Position numbers and translations under genes: made by a program. From contig NZ_SPMX01000006.1 in assembly GCF_012940005.1 (NCBI RefSeq), positions 186,001 through 250,000 on the forward strand: DNA of 64,000 nucleotides, in the 5' to 3' direction. This DNA is from Candidatus Accumulibacter contiguus (GTDB taxonomy: Bacteria; Pseudomonadota; Gammaproteobacteria; Burkholderiales; Rhodocyclaceae). Below are positions 7,539 to 16,427 of this stretch, in pieces. Positions within the stretch are counted from its first letter, which is position 1; every line of letters starts with the position of its first letter. The notes below the pieces were generated by a model. The model ran no database searches. It saw only the letters and a list, made by a program, of their open reading frames with translations, and was not told the DNA's origin.

Positions 7539-9182
7539 TTATGCTGCGGTCAATTGCTCGCGGTAATTCCAGGGCAGCCACAAGGCGGGCTGGGCCAGCA
7601 CCTCCTGGGCATGGCTATGCAAGGCCTGCAGATACGCAAACGGATTGACCCGACAGAACTGACACGTATGAATGAGGCTCATGTAGATGTCGCCCACCTC
7701 GGCCCCCTTGAGCGTCTTGTAGAACATCGAATTCTTGCGGTGCAGGATCGCCCGTTTCAGCGCTTGCTCGCAAATGTTGTTATCGAGCGGAGCGCCGGCC
7801 TGGCGCAAAAAGAGCGTCAGTCCGTCCCAGTGCTTGAGCAGATAGTTCAGCGCCTTGCCCAGGCTGCCGTTGGGTTCGACGAGATGCTCGGCGAATTGCG
7901 CCTTGATCCAGTCTTTCAGTTCCTGCAGGGGTTCGGCGCTGTGCGCCTGATGGTAGAGCAGGCGTTGCTCGGGTGACATCTTCTCCTGGCGACAGTGCGC
8001 GTCGTTCGCGTAGGGTTTGGCCAGGATATTGATCAGGTAGTGGCACTCCTTGGGAAAATGCTCCCGCACGTCGACCACCTGGCGTCGGCCATGGGCCAGG
8101 CATTTGCCGATGATCGTGGAAAACTCGCCCGCGTGGTTGCTCGCCAGGGCATCGCTCATCTGGATCGGCAGGCCCAGCGCCGGGTTCCGCTTCGCCAGGA
8201 TATCCGACAGATTCTGCCCGGCGTACTGATGGCCCGTGAAATACAGCGCCACATGCTGCCCTTCCGCCAGGACGGCGACGATGCCAGAGGTGTTGATGGC
8301 CTTGGCCTCTGGCTCTAGACCGTCGGCTTCGAGTTTGCTCCGTTCATTGATCAGCGACAGAACCTTCATCCGGGTGTCGTCGCAGTACAGCAGATCGCCT
8401 TGTCCGGCCTGGTGGGTCAGTTCTCCGAAGACGGCGCGCGGCGCCGGCGCGGCCTGGGCGATGATGTCCCACTGAGTCGCATCAGGCAGGGGGGTGTTGA
8501 GACTTTCCTGCAGACCTTCGATGCGATAGAACGGCAAACCACTGCCGTAGCGCAGCAGAGCGAGCAGGCTGGCACAACTCGGGTCGTATTTGGCGGGGCT
8601 GGTCCCTTCGGGCAGCGACGCGCTGAACATCGCGTCGCACAAGCGGCAGCGCAACTGTTCCAGCTTGTAGACCGTGGCCATCAGCGGTGGCTGGCCGACC
8701 ACCTTGACGACGGTCTTGGGCGGCGCGTCATAGACCTTGCCGATCTGGCACTCCGGGCACAGGTCGCCCGATTTCAGACCGGCCACCGCCCCTTCAATGA
8801 CCGGAGAGTCGGTGTACTTCGCGGCGCCATTGCGGCCGTGACCCTTTTTCTTCCCTGCCCCCTCTTTCTTTGCCTCGCTCTCCTCGACGACCGGTGCCGC
8901 CCCTGCCTCCGCGTTTGCCTCGTCAACCTCGGCGGGTTTGTCGCCCGTTGCCGCGCCTTGACCCAGCACATTGCGCTTGCTTTCCGTCTTCCCGCCAAAC
9001 AGCATTTTGCGAAAGCGAGCGAGGGATGTCTTCGCGTTCTGCAAGGCCAGCATCACGAACACAAAGGTGGCGAGCACCCCTTGCAGCAACTCGTATTGCG
9101 CCGCCGGGAACACCGGCTTGGCCAGCGTCAGCAGTTCGTCGAGCTGCTCCTGGGTCGCATTGACGTGTTCAGGGGGCTTCAT
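7539..9182 (-). CDS. tnpC: IS66 family transposase TnpC (DDE type)
   Basis: This 547-residue transposase has an N-terminal coiled-coil/basic segment, a zinc-finger-like CPECQIGK...CRLCDAMF region (about residues 150-190) and the IS66 DDE domain. The acidic residues are seen in LLYCDDTRM, IQMSDALASNH and LDNNICEQALKRAILHRKNS. The last also holds the N..E...R signature. ATG 9182 overlaps the stop of the small upstream gene by one base (TGATG), implying coupled translation. It reads opposite to tnpAB of the same element. Complete and probably functional. Confidence 0.92.
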   Translation of the reverse strand: MKPPEHVNATQEQLDELLTLAKPVFPAAQYELLQGVLATFVFVMLALQNAKTSLARFRKMLFGGKTESKRNVLGQGAATGDKPAEVDEANAEAGAAPVVEESEAKKEGAGKKKGHGRNGAAKYTDSPVIEGAVAGLKSGDLCPECQIGKVYDAPPKTVVKVVGQPPLMATVYKLEQLRCRLCDAMFSASLPEGTSPAKYDPSCASLLALLRYGSGLPFYRIEGLQESLNTPLPDATQWDIIAQAAPAPRAVFGELTHQAGQGDLLYCDDTRMKVLSLINERSKLEADGLEPEAKAINTSGIVAVLAEGQHVALYFTGHQYAGQNLSDILAKRNPALGLPIQMSDALASNHAGEFSTIIGKCLAHGRRQVVDVREHFPKECHYLINILAKPYANDAHCRQEKMSPEQRLLYHQAHSAEPLQELKDWIKAQFAEHLVEPNGSLGKALNYLLKHWDGLTLFLRQAGAPLDNNICEQALKRAILHRKNSMFYKTLKGAEVGDIYMSLIHTCQFCRVNPFAYLQALHSHAQEVLAQPALWLPWNYREQLTAA

Positions 9183-9379
9183 CACGCCACCTGCAACAGC
9201 CGTTGGCGAAAGTCCTTGACCAGCGCAGAGCCCGGCACTTCGTCGAACGAACGATTGACCGCATGAGTTGTTGAGTCCTGGCCACCTCCGGTCGTCATCC
9301 CCATCAGCGCCGGCTGCCAAAGAAAAACGAGGTCGTCTTCGGTGATCTCGCGGTGGCGGTAGCTCAGGGGGGTCTGCAT
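9182..9379 (-). CDS. Small protein translationally coupled to tnpC
   Basis: This 65-residue open frame starts at ATG 9379 and ends so that its TGA overlaps the tnpC ATG by one base (TGATG). It lies inside the element, just inside the right end. The sequence (MQTPLSYRHREITEDD at the start, mixed charge, no membrane segment) is not one I recognise. Coupling and location suggest an accessory or regulatory product of this IS66 subgroup, but it could be a non-functional leader frame. Confidence 0.5.
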   Translation of the reverse strand: MQTPLSYRHREITEDDLVFLWQPALMGMTTGGGQDSTTHAVNRSFDEVPGSALVKDFRQRLLQVA

Positions 9380-9495
9380 GCCCCGAAGACTAATCCCGCT
9401 TCAGCCCGAACGTAAGCAAAACTTCCAATTACCTCATCGCCGACCGCCTCTAACCCACCCTCCACACCATTTGTGCAGTTTTGCCGGAGGGACAC

Positions 9496-9547
9496 GATGG
9501 TTGAAGATGTCTCAGGGTATGACGTACACCTATCCGAGTTCCCTGTT
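9496..9547. repeat. 52-bp direct repeat, right copy, flanking the IS66-type element
   Basis: Identical over 52 bases to 6591-6642. It starts immediately after the right terminal inverted repeat of the element. Confidence 0.9.
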
Positions 9548-9611
9548 CCATTGCTACCAAGACCCCAGTTTCCTTAGGTGACGCAAGATTCTGGGCCGCA
9601 TCAACGACCCC

Positions 9612-9673
9612 GATTGGCCGCTTTGAGCGGCTCACATAATAATAGCCCCGGCTCTGCCGGGGGATGGTTACTT
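9612..9673 (-). repeat. Double-hairpin interspersed repeat, copy 1
   Basis: Two adjacent hairpins (GCCGCTTTGAGCGGC and CCCCGGCTCTGCCGGGG) recur in opposite orientation, with few changes, at 27255-27312. The element lies beyond the right copy of the 52-bp repeat and at the 3' end of the AT-rich kinase operon, where it could also act as a terminator. Function unknown. Confidence 0.65.
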
Positions 9674-10172
9674 CAACTTCCCGACGTCATTCTCATCGGC
9701 TAAGTCAGGGATCATAAACAGCAGCTCTTCCGGAGATAGCTCTAGGCTAGCATCAAGCTTGTTCAGCGCGACTCGTAAATCAAGAAGACACCTGTGAAGC
9801 TTTGCATGTTTTTCCTGAATTTCATAATAGCGCGCAAAGTCTGCATCTAGCTTGCTTTTTTTCATCGAGTAACGTAGCCAGCAACCTTGCCTCGCCAGTT
9901 TTGCCAAGTCTTATTTGAACTTTATCGATATTTGCCTTAATGGAATTAAGACTCATACTGTCAAGAAAATTCTCATACTTTTCCAATAGCGCCACCAGAT
10001 CAAAAGCAGACCAAACTAATTTAGTCAGCATGTGGGGATCGACCGTCATGGCGCTTCCCTTTGAATTTGATGATATGTTCAAATACTTTTGCACGATGTT
10101 GCCCATCATGCTTCTGAGTCCAATGTGAGAAATGTTACGAAACCGGGCCGCCATTTTTGTGATTTGCGTCAT
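9668..10172 (-). CDS. Coiled-coil protein of the kinase operon, one homopolymer frameshift
   Basis: About 167 residues if one extra base in the T7 run at 9856-9862 is discounted. Frames MTQITKMAARF... and ...SKLDADFARYYEIQEK then join smoothly across LLDEK-SKLDAD. The protein is helical and charged with heptad-like stretches, and has no membrane segment or recognisable catalytic motif. It overlaps the C-terminal end of the first kinase gene by 38 bases and is the last gene of the minus-strand operon that begins near 14518. Base composition is much more AT-rich than the flanks. A structural or adaptor role is only a guess. Confidence 0.55.
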
Positions 10173-11551
10173 TTGACTGCTGGCCGCTTTTTCGCCCGGA
10201 AGCGCCCAGAGTAATGATAGAGCGGACGCGCTGCCGGTATAGAAATATAATAAACAATTCCCCTAAAATAACAGATTTTCCTATCAGAATAAAAGTGATG
10301 GGAGAATTGACGATTAGTATTAATATAAGCGGGAGCAACCCCACAATAAAATAGTAATATGGCAATTGAAAATGTTTGGGAAGGCTCTCGACAATACTCA
10401 GATCAAGCGACAGATTAGCCAATTCATTGACAATGCTGTGAGCCATATTTTTACTAATATTTTTGAATAACAAGGTGGGAAGTCGTTTGAATCGTTTGGT
10501 GAGATTGATTTTTTTGGAGTCTGGAAATGCCTTCAACAAATAGGCACTTAAGGCACTCGGATTGTCGCACCTATGCAAGACAATGGCACAGACGCCTTTC
10601 TCGAAAATATCGTGGCTGAATTTTCCGCAGTTATGGCAGAAAATTAGCCCGGGGATAAGTTCCATCTTGCAACCCCAACATTCGCTGACAGCCATTTCAT
10701 TACCGACAAGCGCCCTCTCCCCTTTTTCAATATCCAACAAAAGCTCGCCACAACTTTGGTATCTCTTGTTCGAATCGGTACGCAAACATTTCAAAATTAC
10801 TTTCTCCAGCCACGGCGGAACATCCTGTCGAAATGCTGAAAAGTTAGTTATTTCCTGCTTGATTTGCTGCGACATGACGGATGAAAGTGACTCACCAGAA
10901 TATGGGGGGTCGTTTTTGTCAGGAACTCAAAAAAAAACACAGCCAAGCGAATAAATGTCCGATCTGGTATCGGATCGGCCCGTAATAAAAAAGCTCCGGG
11001 GGCATATACTCCGGCGTGCCAAGTATAGTGCCGGTTTTAGTAAGGTTTGACATTGTGTTGACCCTGGAAATGCCAAAATCAACTACTTTTATGTCCTTAT
11101 TTTGACTAATCAACACGTTTTGAGGTTTTATATCTCGGTGAAGAACGCTAACCTTGTGGCAGCTTTCGATAGCGGAAACAATTTTCTTTGCAACATCCAG
11201 GAAATCTGCCACTGGCATGGCACCGTAGCGATCAAGATACGCAATACCATTTCTGCTTTCAAAGTACTCCATGACGATAACGTAAAATTCCTGGAATTTG
11301 AGAAAGGCATAGACCTTGACGATGCCGGGATGGCTGAGTGAACGGATAATGCTAACCTCACGACGAAATCTTTCGAGATAGACAGGATCCTGTGACAAGA
11401 ACGGATCGAGTATTTTAAGACTGACCTGAGTCGACGTTTCTGCATCAAAAGCGCGATAGACCGCCGAACTGCGCCCTTTACCCAGAAGTCCTTCAACCCA
11501 GTAGCGATTGTCGATAGTAAAACCGTGCGGGAGAGCATCGTAACTAATCAT
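10135..11551 (-). CDS. Ser/Thr protein kinase with zinc ribbon and two-helix membrane tail (kinase 1), frameshifted
   Basis: A Hanks-type kinase of about 471 residues after correction. The kinase domain (about 1-270) shows a Gly-rich loop (LLGKGRSSAVYRA), catalytic Lys (SLKIL), HRDIKPQN, DFG (VDFGIS) and the P+1 element (PEYMPPEL), all intact. A CxxC...CxxC ribbon (CWGCKMELIPGLIFCHNCG) and two hydrophobic helices near the C-terminus follow. The frame breaks in an A6 run (10987-10992), and a run of nine A (10929-10937) would put a stop codon in the recovered frame before it resumes. It starts at ATG 11551, overlapping the preceding stop (ATGA). It is paralogous to kinase 2 (12101-13491). Presumably cytoplasmic kinase, membrane-anchored; targets unknown. 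Confidence 0.75.
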
Positions 11552-11929
11552 AATGCCCTTCTTGGAAGATGCTCCAGATCGGCTTTGATCCGCTTCCAGA
11601 TATCGACATCTTGCCGCAGTTCGCCGATTCCTTCACGAATAACTTCTAGCTCTGCCTCCTCTATTTGTCTATCAAAAACCAAAGCCATTCCAATGAGGCG
11701 ATTGAATAGTGCCATGGCCATGAAAAAAACGATTCACCAATGCCGCATAATTCTCTTCTTTGGTGAAAAGGCGCTGCATTGCACTTTCAAGATAACTAGT
11801 ATCCTGATCGTTGCGCATTTTAAAATAATATTCGCGCATAAGTTTTGCCAGTTTAACATTCTGCTGTGCCAATTTAACGTGGGAAATATGATTGGCAATG
11901 GGCAACATTGTTACTACGAGTTCACGCAT
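11548..11929 (-). CDS. Unknown 126-residue helical protein of the kinase operon, one homopolymer frameshift
   Basis: It starts at ATG 11929 (MRELVVTMLPIANHI) and, if one base is removed from the A7 run at 11723-11729, continues without interruption to a stop at 11548. That stop overlaps the start of kinase 1. The protein is predicted helical, with a hydrophobic stretch around FFMAMALFNRLIGMALVF (about residues 70-87) and an acidic amphipathic C-terminal part (EEAELEVIREGIGEL). I do not recognise the family. Tight overlaps with both neighbours argue that it is a genuine operon member. Confidence 0.55.
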
Positions 11930-12072
11930 TTGCACTCTTACCCTGTTGCTGGTGCTTTTTTGCATGTTTCTCAAAAATCCACAAACGTTCCAGCGTTTGC
12001 GAGATGATTTTTTTGCATGTCTTCATTTCTCTTTACTTTGAGAAGCGGAGAAATACTGCCAAACCACCTCAT
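11922..12072 (-). CDS. Small 49-residue basic protein of the kinase operon, one homopolymer frameshift
   Basis: From ATG 12072 the frame (MRWFGSISPLLKVKRNEDM) continues into QKIISQTLERLWIFEKHAKK if one base is removed from the T7 run at 12008-12014. It ends at 11922, overlapping the next start at 11929. The span is 3n+1 bases, consistent with a single overcalled base. It is basic and helical with no known domain. Supported mainly by tight packing and the consistent error pattern. Confidence 0.4.
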
Positions 12073-12100
12073 TTCCGATAATTTGCCACTTTCAAAATCC

Positions 12101-13491
12101 TTACTGACCAGTACTGGCTTTGGGAAAATGGCGATATAAGTTGTTTTTTACCCACCAACCCAATAAAAATAAAACAAACACTAGTAAAATTAATGAACCC
12201 CAAGTGGGGGAAGAGATACCCAAAGAAAAAGAAATAATAATGAAAGCCAAATATATAGTAATAATACAGGCTATTGGCAGCCTGAAAAGAAGGCTGACCA
12301 CCCTGCCAAGATTTCGGGTAACGCTACCTTGGCTGACGACGTGAATACCATATTGTTGCATGGCCTTTTTAATGGTATTGACAAATACCTCATCAACATT
12401 CGCCGCAATGACGGTACCCCGCTTGCCTGGGCAGACAATGTCTTTCCCAGTATAATCCATAAAAAAACATCGCAATTTTTCAGGGTCTTGTGGCGAGTCA
12501 CAGATGATGTAATAGTCACCCTCACTGTAACGCTCGGAGCCGTTATCCCCGCAGGAGAAACATACAAAAGCATCAGCAGGCATTTGCTCTCCACAGGCAA
12601 AGCATGGTCTGGTTTTAAATACGGGAATCTCGCTGGAAATTACCTTTTTTTGCGTTGAGGTCGATCCTGACATCATTGGCGCTTTGATATCGTTGATATG
12701 ATTTCTTTGCCAGCAACTTGAAAATTATTTGTTCGAGCCATTGAGGAATATCCTTGCGATAATTGGACAGCGCGGGAATCTGATCATTAAAATGCTTGTT
12801 AAAAATTACTGCAAGCGTATCCCCTTGAAAAGGAATTACTCCGCTTAATAACTCGAAGGCAATAATGCCGATCGCGTAAAGGTCGCTGCGCGGTTCATAC
12901 GCACTGGCGGCAAAAAAGTTCCGGTGCCATATATTCCGGTGAGCCAAGCGAGGTTCCAACTTGCGTCAGGTCGCTAAGGGCTGTCATTCGCGCAATACCG
13001 AAATCGAGAATTTTGATGTTCCCATCTGCGGTAATCATAATATTTTGCGGTTTAAGATCGCGGTGAATGACGCTTTTAGAATGACACAAGGAAAGCGCAT
13101 CCAATAGTTGCGTGATGACTGAGACTACCGTTTGAATGGAAAGTGGCGAGTGGAGCTTGATGTAATCCTTGAGACTCATGCCATCGATGAACTCCATTAC
13201 TAGGTAATTCAGATCACCCCTGACCGCAAGATCATAGATGGAAATGACATTCGGATGATGGATGGCACGGGTAATTTGAATCTCCCGTTTGAATCGTTCA
13301 AGGCTAATTTTATCTGTTTTAAGATGTGGATTTAATACTTTAATTGCGACGGTTGTACCGGTTTTCTTATCCAATGCCTTAAATACTTTTGAGGTCATCC
13401 CTTCGCCAATGAGTTCAATCTCGGAAAAATGAGATGTCAACGCGCTCGTCTGATCAGAATTCACAGGTTTTTGCTCGACGATGTGAGGCAA
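12101..13491 (-). CDS. Ser/Thr protein kinase with zinc ribbon and membrane tail (kinase 2), frameshifted
   Basis: A Hanks-type kinase of about 462 residues after removal of one base at each of two runs: A6 at 12912-12917, inside the P+1 motif APELF, and T7 at 12645-12651. Visible motifs are the Gly loop IGEGMTSKVFKA, AIKVL, IHRDLKPQN, LDFGIA, SPEYMAPEL and the SDLYAIG helix. The tail has a zinc ribbon (CFACGEQMPADAFVCFSCG) and two membrane helices near residues 395-440. The start is a TTG at 13491, next to the stop of the PspA-like gene. The first frameshift lies at exactly the same motif as in kinase 1. Likely membrane-tethered signalling kinase. Confidence 0.75.
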
Positions 13492-13492
13492 T

Positions 13493-14257
13493 TTATTCCC
13501 AATCGGATTGATTTACATATGGCTTGTGCTCCAATTGAGAAATTTGGGATAACTTCTCATCTGATTTAATAACTTTCTGCGCAAGTTTTTTCTTTTTAGC
13601 TGCTGAATAGCCTGATCACCACGATCTTTTTCTTTCTAACTGAATAAATCGTGCTTCGAGGTCAGAGTTATTCGTATCGCTCATTAGCTCCATATTTGCT
13701 TCAGCCTCTGATTCGATCATAAGAATACGATTATTCAATTTGTTCATTATTTCAAACGGAGAATTATCCATGCCAGGCGAAAGCGTTTTTCGAGATTTTT
13801 TTGATTAGTTTCCGCTGCCTTGTATCGCGCCACAAGTAACGTATATTTTTCTTTTTGCTTCATCCACTCTCTCCTTTGCAATAGATAATGAGTGCTTAAG
13901 CTTTAAGGTGGCTTCTTTTTTGTACTTCCCACGTTTTGTAAATAACGGGAATTTGATTTTCATTTTCTTCTTTTTTTAAGCAAGGCCTCACGGGCAAGAT
14001 TTTCATCTTCGGCTTTTTAATGCCATTATGGCTTTCCGCTCCCATTGTTGTGCATTTGCGTCAAGATCATCCATCTGCATTTTAAGGCGCTTTTCATCAG
14101 CCATGGCGGCAGCAACCGCTTTACGAAGACCAACCATTTGGGTGTTGAGATCATCAATAAACACAAAGAGTTGTTCTTCGGGCTTTTCAAGTTTTTCCAA
14201 CATTAAATTGCTCTTGCCGCGTAAGATATTTAAGACACGATTGATGAATTTTGTCAT
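13493..14257 (-). CDS. PspA/IM30-like coiled-coil protein, multiply frameshifted
   Basis: The intact start (ATG 14257, GGGAGGT upstream) reads MTKFINRVLNILRGKSN then LEKLEKPEEQLFVFIDDL, a typical PspA/IM30 N-terminus: an amphipathic helix, then a long coiled coil. Downstream, family-like pieces (ENLAREALL, ENQIPV, ERVDEAKRK, VARYKAAET, SPFEIMNKLNNRILMIESEAEA) appear in order but in shifting frames. The shifts fall in A/T runs near 14014-14018, 13971-13977, 13916-13921 and others down to about 13620. Corrected length would be about 250 residues against the usual 220-230. PspA-family proteins bind and remodel stressed inner membrane and are ESCRT-III relatives. Either error-ridden sequence or a pseudogene. 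Confidence 0.6.
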
Positions 14258-14371
14258 AATAAAATTACCTCCCAGAAAATATATGCGATTGGGCCTTGAT
14301 CATCGTTTCGGCTCCCTGCTACGTCGCCAGAGGCATCAGAGCGTGTTAAAAAAACCATTCTTGATTATGTT

Positions 14372-14518
14372 TCATAGTTTAATATTGAAGACCTGTCGTC
14401 GTGTGGATTCGCTGTTGATATAGGGGTTCAGGGAGTAACGGAACCCGTAGCGCATCAGGTCGGAGTCGGGATCTCCTGCGAACTGGTGGGTGATGTCCAG
14501 TAGATCGCTGCTATTCAT
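14372..14518 (-). CDS. Small 48-residue protein, first gene after the sigma-54 promoter
   Basis: The frame starts at ATG 14518 with GGAGAAC upstream and reads MNSSDLLDITHQFAGDPDSD, ending in a Lys/Arg-containing tail. I do not recognise it. It is the first open frame downstream of the minus-strand sigma-54 promoter at 14608-14622 and precedes the PspA-like gene by 114 bases. Small size makes it tentative, and it might be the remnant of a longer gene. Confidence 0.4.
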   Translation of the reverse strand: MNSSDLLDITHQFAGDPDSDLMRYGFRYSLNPYINSESTRRQVFNIKL

Positions 14519-14607
14519 GATGCCGTTCTCCAGGGGACAGGCAATCGAGAAGATGCGAGCTGCGAGCATCTCGCCTTGCCATGCAAGATGCCGTGAGGTG
14601 ATACTAC

Positions 14608-14711
14608 GCAAGTGCCGTGCCAGCACAGATGGCCTTCATGGAATATGTAATAAATTAATTTAATGTAATTTTTTAAAATAACACAAAGCACGAGTGCCGG
14701 ATTTCCGATAC
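14608..14711 (-). promoter_or_regulatory. Sigma-54 promoter with upstream activator-like site for the kinase/PspA operon
   Basis: On the minus strand TGGCAC-GGCAC-TTGC (14622 to 14608) matches the -24/-12 consensus exactly. About 87 bases upstream is TATCGGAAATCCGGCAC (14710-14694), similar to sites at 17857, 18498 and 30657, which have almost the same spacing. The sequence between is strongly AT-rich, as expected for an IHF bend. Confidence 0.7.
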
Positions 14712-14769
14712 CGCCCGTTTTGCAGACATCGTATTTCCGACGCCCGGACGCCAACGGATCAACACTGAA

Positions 14770-14959
14770 GAGCGGGACCAGGAATGACCAGCATGTAGAG
14801 CGTCTCTTCTGCCCGTGCGGCGAAACCCAGCAGACTGGTGAGCGCAAAACAGGAAAGTTGAACAGGCGATGGCTTTTCATGGTCAGGTCTTCGGTTGTGG
14901 GCCAGTGGGGTCCCGCGACCGTGATTGAAAACCGCCCGCCTTTCAATAGCCTTTCATTG
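14770..14959 (-). pseudogene. Remnant of the ABC substrate-binding protein gene with its leader
   Basis: This stretch aligns with 5275-6087 after a large internal deletion. The leader (14881-14959) and the start (ATG 14880, MKSHRLFNFP) match the intact gene at 6009. The match then continues into its signal peptide and jumps near 14794 to the segment corresponding to about 5287. Similarity ends exactly at the kinase stop (CAATGA at 14954-14959), as it does at 6087. Divergence from the intact copy shows the duplication is not recent. Confidence 0.75.
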
Positions 14960-16387
14960 TCCCGCGGCCGGATCGGACGAAACGGGCAGGCGCACATTCA
15001 CCGACAACCCCTGTCCTTCGGTGCCGTTGCCCAATTCCACCATGCCGCCGTGCGCCAGGCAAATCTGGCGCACGATGGCCAGACCCAGACCCGATCCTTC
15101 CGCTCCGCTCCGGTCGAACCGGCGGTGAAAGCGATTGAACAGTGTCACGCGCGCGGCGGGGGCGATGCCGGGACCGGTGTCGGTGATGGTCACCCGTGCC
15201 ATTTCACCCTCGATGTCGGCGGCAATGCCAACCCGCCCGCCGTAGGGCGTGTAGCGCAGGGCGTTGTCGATCAGGTTGGAGAAAAGTTCGCGCAGCATGA
15301 CTTCGTTGCCGATGACCGGCACCGCTCGGCCGGTATCCGTGTAGGTCAGGTCAATATGCTTTTCGAGCGCCAGCACGCCCAGGTCCAATGCGGTTTCGCG
15401 CAACAAGGCGGCGAGATCGAGACGGACGCCGCCATTCATCAATCCCTTCGCCGCCTCGATGCGCGATAGCGACAGCATCTGGTTGCACAGGCGCTGGGCG
15501 CTTCGCGACGCAGCGACGATGCCTTCGATGATGCGGCGCATTTCCTCAGTGTCCTTCTGGCGCAATCCGTACTGCGCCTGGGCGCCGAGCAGGGTGAGAG
15601 GCGTGCGCAACTGATGGGCGACATCGGCAGCAAAGCGCCGGCTGGTCTCCAGGAGATCGGCAAGTCGCGCCAGATGGCGATTGATCGCCTCGATCAGCGG
15701 ATGGACTTCCGTCGGCATGTCGTCAGTCGCCAGCGGCGCCAGATCCTCGGCTTCGCGCCTGGCGAGATCTTCGCTCAGGCGACGCAGAGAGCGCAAGGTC
15801 GCGGCAAGCCCCAGCCACGCGAGCGCCACGCTGAACACCGCCAAAGCGAGTTGCCGACGCAAGTCGGCATAGAACACTTGCTGTGCGAGCGCCACCCGTG
15901 CTCCTGCGTCTTCCACCAACACTACCTCCAGGAGCAAGCCGGCACCGTCCACCGCCGTCAGGTGCTTCGATCGAATGTCTATCGACGCGACGCGCACCGC
16001 CTTCCCGCGATAACGGGCGTCGGCGAATCGGATCGTACCGTCGGCATTCGGCTTCGGCTTCGGCAAGTCGTTTTCGCCAGCGAGGCTACGCCCATCCGAA
16101 GCGATCACCGCGAAGAAAACGCGCTCGCCATCCGCCCCGGCGCCTTCCCCTCCGGCACTTTCCCCCAACACCTCGCGGATGGAGCGCGGCAGATCCCCGG
16201 TCGCCGCCACCTCTTCAGATGTCGTAAGCCGCTCGCCAAGGAACATGAGTGCCATATGGAGTGAGCGGTCGTAAGCGAGATCGGCTGCTTCACGTGCGCC
16301 ACGATAGGACAACACGGCGTTCGCCGCCAGAAGCAAGATGAGCGGCGGCAACAGCCAGAGCGCCACGCTGCCCTTGAGGCTCGTCAT
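14954..16387 (-). CDS. Sensor histidine kinase, TctE/QseC-like
   Basis: This 477-residue inner-membrane sensor has a TM helix near residues 8-25, a periplasmic TctE-type sensor domain, a second TM helix near 180-200, a HAMP-like linker, the phosphoacceptor motif DVAHQLRTPL and an ATPase domain (NLIDNALRYTPYGG, DTGPGI, GSGLGLAIVRQI). I chose ATG 16387. A longer frame would overlap the regulator gene. It lies 40 bases after the partner response regulator and immediately before the binding-protein remnant, so it probably senses or controls uptake of the transporter's substrate, as TctDE systems do for tricarboxylates. Confidence 0.88.
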   Translation of the reverse strand: MTSLKGSVALWLLPPLILLLAANAVLSYRGAREAADLAYDRSLHMALMFLGERLTTSEEVAATGDLPRSIREVLGESAGGEGAGADGERVFFAVIASDGRSLAGENDLPKPKPNADGTIRFADARYRGKAVRVASIDIRSKHLTAVDGAGLLLEVVLVEDAGARVALAQQVFYADLRRQLALAVFSVALAWLGLAATLRSLRRLSEDLARREAEDLAPLATDDMPTEVHPLIEAINRHLARLADLLETSRRFAADVAHQLRTPLTLLGAQAQYGLRQKDTEEMRRIIEGIVAASRSAQRLCNQMLSLSRIEAAKGLMNGGVRLDLAALLRETALDLGVLALEKHIDLTYTDTGRAVPVIGNEVMLRELFSNLIDNALRYTPYGGRVGIAADIEGEMARVTITDTGPGIAPAARVTLFNRFHRRFDRSGAEGSGLGLAIVRQICLAHGGMVELGNGTEGQGLSVNVRLPVSSDPAAGQ

Positions 16388-16427
16388 GGCTTGATCGACG
16401 GAGACTGGCCCGAGTCGCGCGGAAATA

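Larger units (their letters stand above)
6643..9495. mobile_element. IS66-type insertion element, about 2.85 kb
   Basis: The element is bounded by imperfect terminal inverted repeats: left end GTGTCGCTCCGGTAAGC at 6643, and right end, read inward on the minus strand, GTGTCCCTCCGGCAAAAC from 9495. It carries tnpA- and tnpB-like genes on the plus strand (6728-7497) and, facing them, a full-length IS66 tnpC transposase with a small coupled gene on the minus strand (7539-9379). Classical IS66 elements have all three genes in one direction, so the convergent layout is atypical. The transposase catalytic residues appear intact. A perfect 52-bp direct repeat lies outside both ends. Confidence 0.85.
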
